Assembly (NCBI GenBank): GCA_016584305.1
Contig: JACEEZ010005871.1
Span: 1-64,000, forward strand
Direction: 5' to 3'
DNA from: Chionoecetes opilio
Lineage: Eukaryota > Arthropoda > Malacostraca > Decapoda > Majidae
Length of the DNA: 64,000 nucleotides
A program made the position numbers and the translations under genes. Position 1 is the first letter of the stretch. The number at the start of each line of letters is the position of its first letter. Below are positions 48,501 to 60,715 of this stretch, in pieces. Under the pieces are notes generated by a model. The model had not been told where the DNA came from. It saw nothing but the letters and a program-made list of their open reading frames with translations, and made no database searches.

Positions 48501-50262
48501 CACTTAAGAAATAATCATTTAGACTTACACATATCTGTATTTAAGACCTCACCCTTTCCTGACCTTAATGGCCCCACTAATTCCCTCGTCTTGGTTTTAT
48601 ATCCTGATTAAACCCTTTGGGTTGCTTTTCGCCTGTCCTGCTACTTTAATCTCATAACTGTTCTTAGCTACTCTTGTTAATCTCTTCACTGTCCTTGCCA
48701 TCACGTTATACTGTTCTTTGCTCACCAGTCCAGCCTTGAACCTTAAATACATGTTTCTTTTTACTCCAATGTTGTGTTATAACTAGTGGTCATCCATTTC
48801 GGGTCACTCTTTCTAGACCTTATTTCCCTATAAGGAATAATTTTTTCTGTCCGTCAATTGAATTCCTTACAAATAAGGTATAATCCCCCTCCGCCCCGAC
48901 CTCACTTTCAGCTTTGTCGGCGCTGACCTTGAAACATTCCTTTATCCTACTCACCTCGTTAATCACTTGCAGGTGTTTTTCTAATCCTGTATAATTGGCC
49001 TTTCCAGCTGTCACTGCTGACCTTGGAACATTCCTTACCCTCTATCCCAACCCCCCGCTAATCTCCACCAGGTGTCTTCTTAATCCTTCATAATTGGCCT
49101 TTCCAGCTGTCATCGCCCTGTCCTTATCTTGGGAAATTTCTTCCCCTCCATCCCACACCTCTTATTTATCACCTCCAGGTGTCTTCTTAATCCTGCATAA
49201 TTGGCCTTTCTGAAATTAGGTATTCCTTGTTTATTGACACTTAATTTTCCAACTTCCCATTTTAACCAAAAATCTGATTTCATAATGGTCGCTATTATCT
49301 AACTTTCCACTGACCTCCACATCTGTAACTAAATCTTCTCTGTTTGTCAGTAATAAATCTAGAATATTATCTCCTCTAGTAGGCTCCTTGATTGCTTGGC
49401 TTAGGAAGTTATCCTGGATTTATTTAAACAATTCATCTGCGTCGCTGTCTCCTATAATTAAATTCCAGTCTATATTCCTAAGATTAAAATCTCCCACTAC
49501 GCATAGTCGATTATATCTGCAAGCCTTGTTTATTTCTTCCCATATAGGAGCTGAATCCTCTTTACATAAGTTTGGAGGACTATACACTACACCCAAAACC
49601 ATTTTCTCAGTTCCCTCTGTAACCTCCACCCATATAGACTCTATGCTGTCATCTGTTTTTATAACATTATTAACACAACACTGCAATGTATCTCTTGCAT
49701 AAAGTGCAACTCCTCCACCTCGCCTGACTACTCTGTCCTTGTGAATAACTTATACCCAGCTATCTCGACTTCCGATCAAATACCTTTCCTGACATATTTA
49801 ACCATGTTTCTGTTAATGCTATTATATCAAAATCCTCTACACTATTTATTCCTCTCAGGAAGTCTATCTTGTTTAAATACTCCTACAGTTTGTATAGTAA
49901 ACCTTCAAGCAACTCCTCTTCTTTTTGTCCATTTTCCCTTTAGCTTTAACTAAACCCCTCCTCTCTCCCTTCTTACGAATCACTTTAGTTCCCTGCCTTC
50001 TGAAACTCCTCCTAGTGTCGCAAGTTTCCTTTACCCCGACCCCAGTGTCTAATCCCCGTATTCTATCTTAAAAAAGCCTGCAGTGCATCTACCTCCCTTT
50101 CAAGGGATTCAGACAAGATCTGAACTCCTTTCCTCGAAAAGTGTACCCCATCCCTGCGGTAGAGGTGGTTATGCCCGAAAAAGAGGTCCCAGCTGTCGAC
50201 AAAGGCCCAACCATTGGCTTTGCAATGAAGTGCCAGCCGGCAATTCAAAGCAATAGCCCTCT
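45586..50262 (-). pseudogene. CR1-like LINE, copy with a nested insertion
   Basis: Read from 50262 to 45586 it parallels the copy at 52790-57225. The end of ORF1 has DGVHFSRKGVQILSESLERE near 50165. The endonuclease has SIESWVEVT-like residues and VVGDFNLRNIDW near 49490. RT parts run through 48400-46300, and the C-terminal region and 3' UTR tail (GGAAGCTACAAGAGGCCGCG) lie at about 45616. The 5' end is truncated inside ORF1. A 1190-bp TTAA element splits the RT region at 46693-47882. Several frameshifts are present. Some sites that are stop codons in the other copy are intact here, for example CRYNRLCVVGDFN. Confidence 0.82.
46693..47882. mobile_element. 1190-bp TTAA-flanked non-autonomous element
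   Basis: The ends AGGGGAGAGTCCGC and GCGGACTCTCCCC are flanked by TTAA at 46689-46692 and 47883-47886. The sister LINE has a single TTAA at 56119-56122 in the same context. Inner inverted blocks are also present: GGATAATTTTCCCAT near 46903 and ATGGGAAAATTATCC near 47543. Long A and T runs flank these. The small frames do not resemble a transposase. Confidence 0.87.
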
Positions 50263-50274
50263 CCAATTATTATG

Positions 50275-51702
50275 GAGAACAACGTTATACGAACTGAAGG
50301 TTTTATGGAGAATATTTATTGGGACCTACCTACCCCGGGGGAGGTGTATCCAGCTTCTTTCCTGTTAATACAGGAGTGAGGCAAGGGTGCATCCTTGCCC
50401 CATCACTTTTCAACACTTGTATGGACTGGGTATTGGGCAAAGTTGTAGATCAAAGTGATTGTGGAGCATCCCTCGGCAACACCAATTCGATCACCAACAA
50501 GATCACTGATCTTGTTTTTGCCGATGATGCCATAATCTTTGCTGAGTCGCTGGAGGTCCTGGTCATGGCTCTCGAGGCGCTGCACAAGGAGGCAAAGCCT
50601 TGGGACTTGAGTCTCCTGGCTCAAGACCAAGGTCCAGGTGTTTTGGAGGCTTACTAGATGAAACAGTACAGTCTGTTCATGCGTGCGGCGAGGACATTGA
50701 GATCTTGGAAAGTTTTACATACCTTGCTAGCACAGTCCATAATGATGGCGGATCACGTCAAGAAGTCTTACGGCTGATTGGAATAGCCCACGGTGTTATG
50801 GACTCGCTCAGCAGGAGTATTTGGCGTTGTCGGTACCTGTGCAGGAGACAAGATCCGGATCTTCAAGTCGCTTGTGATCCCTGTCCTTACTCTATGTTTG
50901 TGAGACATGGACACTAAATAGCGACTTGAAGAGACGAATCGATGCCTTTGGTAATAAGTGTCCTTCGCAGAATCATGGGGTATCGCTGGGATGATTACGT
51001 GTCAAATCAGCGATTGCACCGTGAGACTGAATCCGGCCTATTACCTGCATAGTCTGTCAGCGCCAACTTCAGCTATATGGGCATGTGGCACGCTACCCAG
51101 AAACCGATCCTTCCCATCGGGTTGTATCTGTAAGAGACAATCCGGCGTGGAGGAGGCCAAGGGGGCGCCCACAAGGCTCGTGGCTGGGGCAAGTTGATGT
51201 TTTCTTGTCGAGAGCTGTTTGGTATGGGAAAGGAGCCTGCATAAGAACATAAAGAAATAAGGAAGCTACAAGAGGCCGCGAGGATAAAATAAGGAAGCTA
51301 CAAGAGGCCGCGAGGCCTACACTGGTGGTAGTTCCTGTCACCTAACACTACCTACATCCACCTTTCATCCCCATCCATGAACCTATCCAGCCCTCTTTAA
51401 AGCTCCCTAATGACTCCGCACTAAACTACCTGTCTACCGAGACCATTCCATTCATTCACCACCCTATTTTTGAACCATTTTTTCCCTATTTCCTTTCTAA
51501 ATCTACGCTTTCCAGCTTGATCCGTTACCTTCTTGTTCTAAACAGCCCTCGTTAAAAACCGTAAGAACTTTTCCTACCTCTCCTTAATGGGGTAGATGAG
51601 AGCATGGGGACTCGCGCGTGGTGACCCCCGGGAGTGGCGTCGTAGGGTGGGCGAAGCGACGCGCCCCCTGGCGTATGCCCCCAATGATTGATTGATACCT
51701 AC
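50275..51702 (+). pseudogene. RTE-like LINE, copy C (3' half), split by a CR1 fragment
   Basis: It starts inside the reverse transcriptase. NTGVRQGCILAPSLFNTCMD is at about 50367. The catalytic FADDAIIFAES near 50515 is intact, followed by VLVMALEALHKEAKP, HACGEDIEILESFTYLAS and a C-terminal part to 51240. The coding end resumes at 51604 after a 0.36-kb insertion and finishes at the ATTG tail near 51702. One-base frameshifts occur near 50640 and 50880. Of the three RTE copies this has the best-preserved catalytic block. Confidence 0.8.
51240..51601 (-). mobile_element. 5'-truncated CR1-like LINE 3' fragment
   Basis: The tail ATAAGAACATAAAGAAATAA and GGAAGCTACAAGAGGCCGCG (the latter repeated twice) are followed by the inverse of the CR1-like C-terminal coding end. 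It interrupts RTE copy C between CCTGCAT and GCATGGGGACTC, giving GCAT on both sides, a possible short target duplication. Confidence 0.75.
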
Positions 51703-52349
51703 CCCTAAAAAAAACCTAGCTATCTGAAATGAGGTAAATGTAATATAGAAAATGGTGTTTCAAATACTTCATATAGTATATATATATTATATTATTAAAT
51801 ACTACCTGATGAATAGTAGATAAACGCTGTGAATTGCAAGAAAAAAAATGATGAACATGATTCATCTCGCGAATTTTGTGGCGTCTGGTTGAACAATAAG
51901 GACAATGGTGGCGTTGCTGTGTGGGTATATGAAATGAACGCGTGGGAGGCGGGTGGTTCAAATCTTGTTGCATGGGTGGCGTATGAGCGCAGGGAGAGGT
52001 AGAAAGAAAAAGGGAGAGGATGAGAGAGAACCGCACGGGTGGCGGGTGGAGGAGAGAGAGAAAAAGAGTGTGTGTCGTGCTTACGCATTGGTGCACGTAT
52101 TTCATAACGTTCTACAAACCTTGATTTTTGCCCTGCAAGGCATCGTACCACGAATTTGATTGTGTACCGTAGCAGCGTTAAACGGGACCCCAGCGTAGTT
52201 TAGATGTTAAATTGTGATTTAACCCTAATCCAACTTTTCCTTGAATAATGTACATTTCAGAAGTACTTGCTGGGTCTTACTGGGATGCAATATGATATAG
52301 AAAATGGCTGGTTTCATTAATACTATATATATATATATATATATATATA
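51703..52349. other. No gene seen; TA repeats
   Basis: Short TA runs lie near 51778-51797 and 52323-52350. The frames here are short and not recognisable. Confidence 0.45.
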
Positions 52350-52780
52350 CAGTCAACACTCTATTTAACGGACTAAAAGGGGGAAGAAGTGGTCCGTTAG
52401 AGCGAGGGTATTTTCCCAAGGGTGTGAAAATATAGAAAAAAAACAGGAAAAATTGTGAAATAAATGAAAAATAATCACAAACACAACCAGACCGTGTAGC
52501 TATGCTGGGAGGTAAACAGTGACTGGCGCTACATCAAGGATTTGGCACACTTGCCCACGACTGTTCGGGACTGGTATTAGGAGAGGTAGTAAGTATCCAG
52601 GATCGCTCATTACTGCTTGGTATGCTATGAAATATCATTATTCTAGGTGAATGTAGACATATAATCGCATTTTAATGGCTATTATTCATTCATATGAGAA
52701 AAGATATGAAAGTACAAGCAAGGCGCTCATCCACACCTGGCAGCACGGCCACGGCAGCAGCAGCAGCATCATAAGACATT
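52350..52780 (+). mobile_element. Tigger-like fragment (family T2), left end only
   Basis: It starts CAGTCAACACTCTATTTAAC after TA at 52348-52349. It then matches the first ~480 bases of the T2 element at 2359, including CCCAAGGGTG, AGTGACTGGCGCTA and GGCGCTCATCCAC-type blocks. It is probably cut off by the LINE that follows. Confidence 0.65.
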
Positions 52781-52920
52781 ATATTCACCCCAAAATGAGA
52801 TTAAAAGGAAGAAAACTCATTCAGTCGTTGTCGTTTGGAGAGGCAAGATGTGTGAGGAGGCAGCTCCATGTGTGTTGAGTCAGGTCCATTAAGTGGGCAG
52901 GTGCAGAGATTAGCGTTGAC

Positions 52921-54025
52921 ATGGCTAGTGGAGGCGATGGTGTTGTTATTGTTGTGGAGGAGGGTGTTGTGGAGGTGTGGAGTGGGAGGAGAAGTGGAGG
53001 AGAGGGTGAAGTGAAGGAGGCCGAGGTGGAAGCGAGTGTGGTAGATGGAGGGATAAGTGTCGAGGGGGAGTGTAGTGAAGGGGTTGCAGGGGGCGCTTCA
53101 GTTTGTTCTGGAGGCGATCGATGACCTGAAAAGGTACTTCGTAAGTGAAGTGAACGATTTGAAAAGTGTGGTGAGGAAGCAGGAGATAGAGATACGATCT
53201 CTTAAGTGTGGAGGTGGAGTGAGTGGAGGGACACATGCGAGGGATGTACCTGGAGGGGTACCAGAAGGAGACGTGCCTCGTGCTACTACTAAAGGAGTGG
53301 TCTCTAGTAAGTCCCCAAAGGGAATGGTGAATGGCAGGGGGTTTTGGCATGGTGGTACACACCCAAAGGAGAAAAAGGTCAACAATGACCATGTTGTGTG
53401 CACGAACCCCATTTCAGGTACTCTCGGGGCTGCAAGAGGAAGATACGGAGGTAAGGACGGTAGACGGTACATCATCCCCCGAAGTAAAATCTTGGTTGTC
53501 GGTGACAGCGGGTTTAGGCATCTCGACAGCAGGTTCGTGACGGAAGGGATGCGAAATGAAGTTGGTGAATTCCCCAGGGAAGGGGATAGGTTATGTTAGT
53601 GATAAGATAGTTGAGTGCATGGCGGATCAAGGGAAAACCCCCATCGTCTGCCTGAGTGCTGGGGGAAATGATTTTGAGTGTTAAGAAGTGAGAATTGCTA
53701 CGGCAGTTCAAGGAAGCTGTAGGTAAAGTTAGGGACAGGGGGGGGTTTTCCCTGTGGTGGTGTGGTGTCCTTCCAAGATCTTTTTTGGGACGACTTGGGG
53801 TACTCCAGGGCTATTGCTTTAAAATTGCCGGCTGGCACTTCATTGCAAAGCCAATGGTTGGGCCTTTGTCGACAGCTGGTACCTCTTTTTCGGGCATAAC
53901 CCCCTCTACCACAGGGACGGGGTGCACTTTTCGAGGAAAGGAGTTCAGATCTTGTCTGAATCCCTTGAAAGGGGGGGTGGGTTGCACTGCAGGCTTTTTT
54001 AAGATAGAGAACCGGGGAGTAGACA
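52921..54025 (+). pseudogene. CR1-like ORF1 with SGNH/GDSL esterase-like domain
   Basis: The start MASGGDGVVIVVEEG leads into a Gly/Glu-rich N-terminus. After a frameshift near 53090 the frame continues with VLEAIDDLKRYFVSEVNDLK, a possible coiled coil. KILVVGDSGFRHLDSRF follows (Ser of GDS at about 53507), then VCLSAGGNDFE (GGND at 53661-53672) and DGVHFSRKG (53916-53942). These match the Ser, Asn and Asp-x-x-His blocks of SGNH hydrolases, a domain known from ORF1 of CR1-group LINEs. Frameshifts near 53590, 53690, 53750 and 53830 break this copy. The copy at 45586-50262 keeps the DGVHFS end in frame. The esterase role in retrotransposition is not established by sequence. Confidence 0.75.
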
Positions 54026-54089
54026 CTGGGGTCGGGGTAAGGGAAACTTGCGACACTAGGAGGAGTTTCAGAAGGCAGGGAACTAAAGT

Positions 54090-57000
54090 GATTCGTAAGA
54101 AGAGAGAGAGGAGGGGTTTAGTTAAAGATAAAGGGAAAATTGACAAAAATAAGAGGAGGTGCTTGAAGGTCTACTATCCAAACTGTAGGAGTATTTTAAA
54201 CAAGATAGATTTCCTGAGAGGAATAAATAGTGTAGAGGATTTTGATATAAAAGCATTAACAGAAACATGGTTGGATATGTCAGGAAAGGTATTTGATCCG
54301 GAAGTCGAGATAGCTGGGTATAAGTTATTTCACAAGGACAGAGTTGGCAGGCGAGGTGGAGTAGTTGCGCTTTATGCAAGAGATACATTGCAGTGTTGTG
54401 TTAATAATGTTATAAAAACAGATGACAGCATAGAGTCTATATGGGTGGAGGTTACAGAGGGAACTGAGAAAATTATTTTGGGTGTAGTGTATAGGTCTCC
54501 AAACTTATGTAAAGAGGATTCAGCTCCTATATGGGAAGAAATAAACAAGGCCTGCAGATATAATTGACTATGTGTGGTGGGAGATTTTAATCTTAGGAAT
54601 ATAGACTGGGATTTAATCATAGGTGACAGCGACGCAGATGAATTGTTAAATATAATCCAGGATAACTTCCTAAGTCAAGCAATCAAGGAGCCTACTAGAG
54701 GAGATAATATTCTAGATCTATTGCTGACAAATAGAGACGATATAGTTACAGATGTGAAGGTCGGTGGAAAGTTAGATAATAGCGACCATTATGAGATCAG
54801 ATTTAGCTTAAAATGGGAAGTTGGAAAATTAAATGGCAATAAACATAAAATACCTAATTTCAGAAAGGCCAATTATGCAGGATTAAGAAGACACCTTGAG
54901 GTTATTAATAAGAGGTGTGGGATGGAGGGGAAGAAATTTTCCAAGGGTAAGGACAGGGCGATGACAGCTGGAAAGGCCAATTATGAAGAATTAGGAAGGC
55001 ACCTGGAGGTAATTAGAGCGGTTAGACATGGAATTGTGGTCGGGGCTGAGGAGGTAATTAGAGTGGTTCGACATGGAAGTGAGTTCTGGGCTGAGGAGGT
55101 AATTAGAGCGGTTAGACATGGAAGTGAGGTCGGGGCTGAGGAGGATTATACCTTATTTGTAAGGAATTCAATTGACGGACAGAAAAGAAATATTCATTAT
55201 AGGGAAATAAGGTCCAGAAAGAGTGATCCACAATGGATGACCACTAATATAAAACGCATTGGAGTAAAAAGAAACATTTATTTTAAGTTCAAGGCAGGAT
55301 TGGTAAGCAAAGAATAGTATACGTGATGGCAAGGACAGTGAAGAAATTAACTCAAGTTGCTAAGAACAATTATGAGATTAAAGTAGCAGGACAGGCGAAA
55401 AATTACCCAAAGGGGCTCGGTCAGGTATATAAAACCAAGACAAGGGATTTAGTTGGGCCGTTAAGGTCAGGACAGGGTGAGGTCTTAAATACAGATGAAG
55501 ATATGTGTAAAAGTCTAAATGATTATTTCTTAAGTGTTTTTACGGAGGAGAATACACAGACGATACCTGATAGTGAACTGATGTTCAAAGGAAGCGATGA
55601 GGAGAAACTCAAAGATATTGTGATAACTAGGGAAATGGTGGAAGAGGGTATAGATGAAATGAAGAATTTTAAATCGCCAGGACCAGATGAAGTGTATCCC
55701 AGGGTATTAAAGGAATGCAAGGAGGTTGTTAGTGAGTTGTTAGTGCAAATTTTTAGAAAATTGGTTGAGATAGGCGATGTGCCATTATTGTGGAGGAAAG
55801 GAAATGTTGTTCCCATATTTAAGAAGGGAGACAGAGGACTAAAGTCAAATTATCTACCCGTAAGTCTAACATCAGTGGTGGGTAAATTATTGGAATCTAT
55901 TATTGCAAAGAACATTAGAGAGCACTTAGATAAACATAGTTTGATCAATGATTCACAACATGGATTCACCAAGGGTAGGTCATGTCTCACCAATTTATTG
56001 AGTTTTTTTTTTAGGAAAGTTTATGAGACGGCAGATAATGATAAGGATTATGATATAATATATCTGGACTTTAGTAAGGCATTTGACAAAGTACTACACG
56101 AGCGACTCTTAAATAAGGTTAAGGCTCATGGAATAGATGGGAAGGTTCTTCGTTGGATCAGAGCTTAGCTAAGTAATAGGCAGCAAAGGGTTACAATTAA
56201 TGGTTCTAAATCTGAATGGGGACTGGTGACAAGTGGAGTTCCACAAGGGTCTGTTTTGGGTCCATTACTATTTTTGATTTACATCAACGACTTGGATAGT
56301 GGGATTAGCAGTGATATCAGCAAGTTTGCTGATAATACTAAGTTAGGTAGGATTATTGGATCACAGTCTGATGTAAACATATTGCAGGGAGACTTAGATA
56401 AACTTAACGAGTGAGCAGTCAGATGGCAGATGGAATTTAATATTGATAAGTGCAGCGTTATGAATGTTGGTAGAAAAAACCCTGGTAATAGATACACCAT
56501 AAGCAATGTATCGCTGAAAAGATCAAAAGGTGAAAAAGATCTTGGAGTGAGGGTGAGCCCAGATCTCTGACTTAGGAAACAATGTATTGAGGCCAGAAAT
56601 AGAGCTAATAGAGTATTAGGATTCATTACCAGAAGTGTTAAAAGTAGAAGTGCGGAAGTTATTATAAAGCTTTATCTGGCTCTAGTCAGGCCTCACCTAG
56701 ACTATGCGGTTCAGTTTTGGTCTCCATATTACAGGATGGATATAGCCTTGTTAGAAACAGTGCAGAGAAGGATGACCAAAATGATACAAGGGATGCGTAA
56801 CTTTAGTTATGAGAAGAGATTGAAGTTATTAAAATTACACTCACTCGAGAGATGCAGATTAAGGGGCAATCTGATAGAAGTTTTTAAGTGGATAAAGGGA
56901 TTTAATAAAGGAGAGGTAGGTAAAGTTCTTATGGCTTTTAACCAGGGTAGAACAAGAAGTAACAGATTCAAGCTGGAAAAGCGTAGATTTAGAAAGGAAA

Positions 57001-57137
57001 TAGAGAAAAACTGGTTCACAAATAGGGTGGTGAATGAATGGAATGGTGTCAGTAGACAGGTAGTTAGTGCGGAGTCATTAGGGAGCTTTAAAGAGGGGCT
57101 GGATAGGTTCATGGATGGGGAAGAAAGGTGGATGTAA
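54090..57137 (+). pseudogene. CR1-like ORF2: AP endonuclease plus reverse transcriptase
   Basis: The endonuclease blocks are in order: NCRSILNKIDFLRGI, ALTETWLD (54260), GRRGGVVALYARD, GVVYRSPNLC, VVGDFNLRNIDW (54580) and NSDHYEIRF (54780). The RT has SPGPDEVYPRVLKE (55670), NVVPIFKKGDRGLKSNY, SLINDSQHGFTKGRSCLTNL, IYLDFSKAFDKV and [20 protein letters not shown] (56235). The FADD box reads FADN (56325-56336), so the second catalytic Asp is lost. The C-terminal region ends at 57137. In-frame stops at 54565 (TGA), 56166 (TAG) and 56412 (TGA) and a frameshift at about 55317 also inactivate it. The missing residues look like transitions at CGA and TGG codons. An intact relative would encode about 1000 residues. 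Confidence 0.85.
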
Positions 57138-57225
57138 GTAGTGTTAGGTGACAGGAACTACCACGTGTAGGCCTCGCGGCCTCTTGTAGCTTCTTATTTT
57201 CTCATGCTTTTATGTTCTAAAAAGT

Positions 57226-57346
57226 CACGTTATGTGATGAGTTATCTCTAAAATGTTGGTGTTTCCTCTCACCGTCTGGCTAGTGAAAGGTAAACAAATG
57301 ATCACAACTAAAAGCAAAAAAGGAAAGAAGAAACTAAAAGGGCTAC
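57226..57346. other. No gene seen; short spacer
   Basis: Spacer of about 120 bases between the LINE tail and the long inverted repeat, with nothing recognisable. Confidence 0.4.
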
Positions 57347-57743
57347 TAGTACAGCAGATATGTGAATTATTTGGCTGAATTGTGACTTTGATGATAGAAG
57401 CATGAAACTTGGTACACAGTTAGGGCATGCCTATGGGAAGATATTTGGCTATAGGGCCATTGGCGATTTGCCCTGTGACGCAATTGGTGGCCATTTTCCA
57501 AGATGGCGCTGCTATAGTCCCTCTGAAATGTTAGCTAAGCTCCATTGTAGTGATAGGAGAACTGATTTATTGGGTATAATGTACATCATATCAATAGTTT
57601 ATATAAGTCACTATGGTTGATAATGCCCTATATCCTTATTCGATTATCATAAAGCACTATCTGTGTAATTTTAGTAGGGGCGTTATAAGAAAAATTGGTG
57701 TAACATATCGTTGTTTTGGCTTCAGGTGTGTAACAGTATAACG

Positions 57744-60715
57744 ATGGAGAAAATCTACAAGGTGGTGGACCCTGTACAGCCTGGTACATCAACACATTGT
57801 CTAACAACAGACTGGAGCAAGTGTATTCTGTGCCAGGAAGAAACATCGGAGGTGCTTCACTGTCCAGCTGAGTCCAGACGTGGCACACACGGAGCTGGTT
57901 ATAAGACAATTGCTGACCTTGTGGCTTTCAGTAGGATTGGTTGTTTGCCACGTACTCTAAATCTATCACGCCTTGATGACGGTGAGGGCATGAGGCAGCA
58001 CTACAGCATTACTAAGCCAAGTGGCACGACCCATGTCGACTTCGGTATAACAAAACAAAACTACAGCGTGCAGAGAATAAGAAGAGACCCATAGAAGATG
58101 TCAGATGACTATAAGAAGTTCACCGTCAAAGTTTGGAAAGACAAGTATTTCCATTGGAACATGCTTCATCTGTGGCAAACCTGCACCAGCTGGAGGGTCA
58201 TTGTGCAAAGCATCAACATTCGGGGTTGATGCCCGTGTCCGAAAATGTGCCTTCAAATTGCAGGACAGACAACTACTTGCCAAATTGAGTGAAGGAGACC
58301 TAGTTGCACAAGATGTCCAATACCATGTACAGTGCCTGGTCTCATTATACAATAGAGCAAGAGAAACAAGAACATTGAAGAGTCTGATGTGGACACCATG
58401 AACCATGGCATTGCATTTGCTGAACTGGTATCCTATATTGAAGATGCCCGTAACAATGCTGTAGTTGCACCCGTCTTCAAACTCAAAGACCTGGTGAACC
58501 TGTACAGCATTAGACTTAAGTTACTTGGGATTGAGGTAGTAGGACGCATCCACTCACCAGCTCAAAGACAGAATATTGGTCTATTTTCCAGATTTGGCAG
58601 CTCATAAACAAGGCAGAGATGTGGTCCTCATTGACAAAGAAGATTTTGGATCCGCATTGATCAAAGCATGCGAGCCTGATGCTGACATTGACGCTGTTCA
58701 TCTTGCCAGGGCTGCCAACATAGTGAGGAGAGACATCTTTAAAATGAAAAACCAATTCAGTAGTTCATTTGAACCCAGATATCAGGAAGATTCTGTGCCA
58801 GTTTCTCTTGTGGCATTACAGGGAGGTCCCGAAGATACGAGCAGTTAGGTTCCACCTGGCATACTCGTAAAGCGAAATCTCGTATAAAGAAACACATAAC
58901 TAATGGTAAAATATAGGTTTGGTTCCAGGACCCCAACAATTTAAAAAAAAAATAAAAAAAAAAAAATAAAAAAAAATGTTTTTCAAGCTATAATAAAATT
59001 TGGTAATATTTAGTAGGGTGCAAGAACCCCTTGAGGAATCCTATGGTCCCTGGTGATATCCTATGGTGCTATCACAGGCGTGGGAGCTGACCTGACTTCT
59101 TCAGGAAGGCACATATTATACAGCTGATAACGGGGTGTTGTGTAGTGCGGGCGGCAGCCGATGTCCGCCGCCAGCGGAGATCTCCTTGGTAATTATTTAG
59201 TAGGAAAGCGAGGACCCTTTGAGGAATCCTATGATCACTGGTGATATCCTATGGTGCTATCACAGGCGTAGGAGCTGACTGTCTTCTTCAGGAAGGCACA
59301 GGTGAGGCGGATGATGGCGGTTTTTGAGAGAGGCGGCGGACGGGGCAGGCCGCCACCTCCTCCGCCAAGGTAGGTTTGGGCAGGCTTAAACGTCTTATCA
59401 CTCGTTATTATACAACTTAGTGATTATGGTGAGATGTTATATCCACGTGTCATTATCTAAATCAATGTAGCACCGTGTGTCACCTTAAATAAGGGTGATT
59501 TATAGATGTTATGATGAGGTGACTGCTGGCCGAGCTGGCGGGGCAGTGAGGGACGGAGAAATACTTGCCGCAGGGCCGCCCCATATCACAAATATTCACC
59601 ATTTTAAACCACACACACACACACCTTCTACCACAATACACTAGCAACACAGGCTCCTTACTTATATATCTTACTATCTGATACATTAAAACTACTTAAA
59701 ATGCAAGCATTAAAAATAAACCAGAATTAGTTTTAGATAACGGGGACAGAAGGCGGACAGAGGCAGTCTGGCATGCCATTCTTGCCCGGAAATATGTCTC
59801 GCTGGCTTGTTATTGGTCGAGAAGTTTTAAAAACTGTTTGTCGTTGGCTGGTGACGGATGACGCCTTAGCCAGTCACAACCTTCCTACTCGTTTACGACC
59901 TACCGAGGAGCTTTCAATCAGCTTTGTAGCTTCCGTCATTAGGGAAAGTAGTATCTAGGTAGTGCGAGAGCAGGTTGTTGCTGGCCATACTACCTCCGTT
60001 GCTGGCTTCTTGCCCAAGGTTGTGAATTTTTGTAGGCCACATTGTCGTACCAAGCCACCAGAATTATCATATTTTCAGGTTGATTATTTTTATCGTACAA
60101 CCTTAGGTAAAATCATATAGTCAGTAAATGACTTTATAATTTTTGTAAATAACTTGTAATTTACTTTAGTAAATAACTTGGTAAGTTTACTCACCCCAGT
60201 CTGAATGTCGTAACATTGGATTTTCGATCTCGTATATTGAAAATAGACCCTAATTTACACATCTCGTATCATCGGATTCTCGTATATCGAATGCTCGTAT
60301 AACGGAACCTCCCTGTAGTTGGTATGGTGTTGAATGGACCAAACATCAAAGCACTGTCAAGTTCCTCAGCAGTGCCACAACCAGTTCTCACCATTTGGCA
60401 GCACTGATGCACAACAGTTTGGTAAGGCATCGGGAAGATAGCCATCGCTCATGAGATAGCCAGAGCACTTGGTCCTGATAGGTGTGTTGCATTGCCAATG
60501 TTCCATGCCTTCACTGGGGGCGACACGGTGTCCTGTTTTGGAGGCAGGGGCAAGAGCACCGCATGGGCCACGTGGAACACATATGGAAATGTCACCCCAG
60601 CATTCTGTGCCTTGGCTGCTAGACCAAGCCCACTGTCAATAGAAGAATGGCTGGGGGCACTGGAACGATTTGTGGTCCTGTATATGATCGTACCAGTAAG
60701 CCACGAAAGCTTGTA
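57744..60715 (+). pseudogene. HAFTGGDTVS-type repetitive invertebrate protein, split and internally deleted
   Basis: The start MEKIYKVVDPVQPGT (57744) opens a frame with CILCQEETSEVLHCP, HGAGYKTIADLVAF and LPRTLNLSRLDDGEGM. Further segments in shifted frames carry GTCFICGKPAPAGGSLCKAS (58156), ARVRKCAFKLQDRQLLAKLS, DVQYHVQCLVSLYNRARET, NHGIAFAELVSYIEDAR and AHKQGRDVVLIDKEDFGSAL. A Tigger element interrupts at 58817. Downstream, GMVLNGPNIKA resumes at 60324, then CVALPMFHAFTGGDTVSCFG (60488) and GRGKSTAWATWNTYGNVTPA to 60715. Several Cys pairs suggest zinc sites. The family is common in crustaceans, molluscs and cnidarians as uncharacterised proteins of about 1000 residues, so much of the middle and the C-terminus is missing here. 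Function is unknown. A transposase role is suggested only by the flanking repeats. Confidence 0.72.
58819..60315 (-). mobile_element. Tigger-like element (family T3), 1497 bp, inserted in the HAFTGG gene
   Basis: The plus-strand left edge is CAGGGAGGTCCCGAAGATAC and the right edge GGAACCTCCCTG, with TA at 58817-58818 and 60316-60317. Removing it restores a continuous family match across the site (..SLVAL then VGMVLNGPN..). It carries the uninterrupted counterpart of the TTAA site at 59396-59399. No transposase frame is visible. A duplicated block with TGGTGATATCCTATGGTGCT occurs at about 59050 and 59240. Confidence 0.87.

Larger units (their letters stand above)
52790..57225 (+). mobile_element. 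CR1-like LINE, nearly full length
   Basis: Two coding regions (52921-54025 and 54090-57137) are followed by a short 3' UTR with GGCCTCGCGGCCTCTTGTAG at 57172-57191 and an A/T-rich tail to about 57222. The same 3' sequence appears, inverted, at 45616 and 51270, which defines the family in this window. The 5' boundary is approximate. Confidence 0.82.

Noticed and set aside
57347..57609. Terminal repeats as two independent MITE insertions
   Set aside because: The two copies are in inverse orientation exactly flanking the gene, and each is only one arm. Two independent insertions are possible but less economical, and this is kept as the main alternative.
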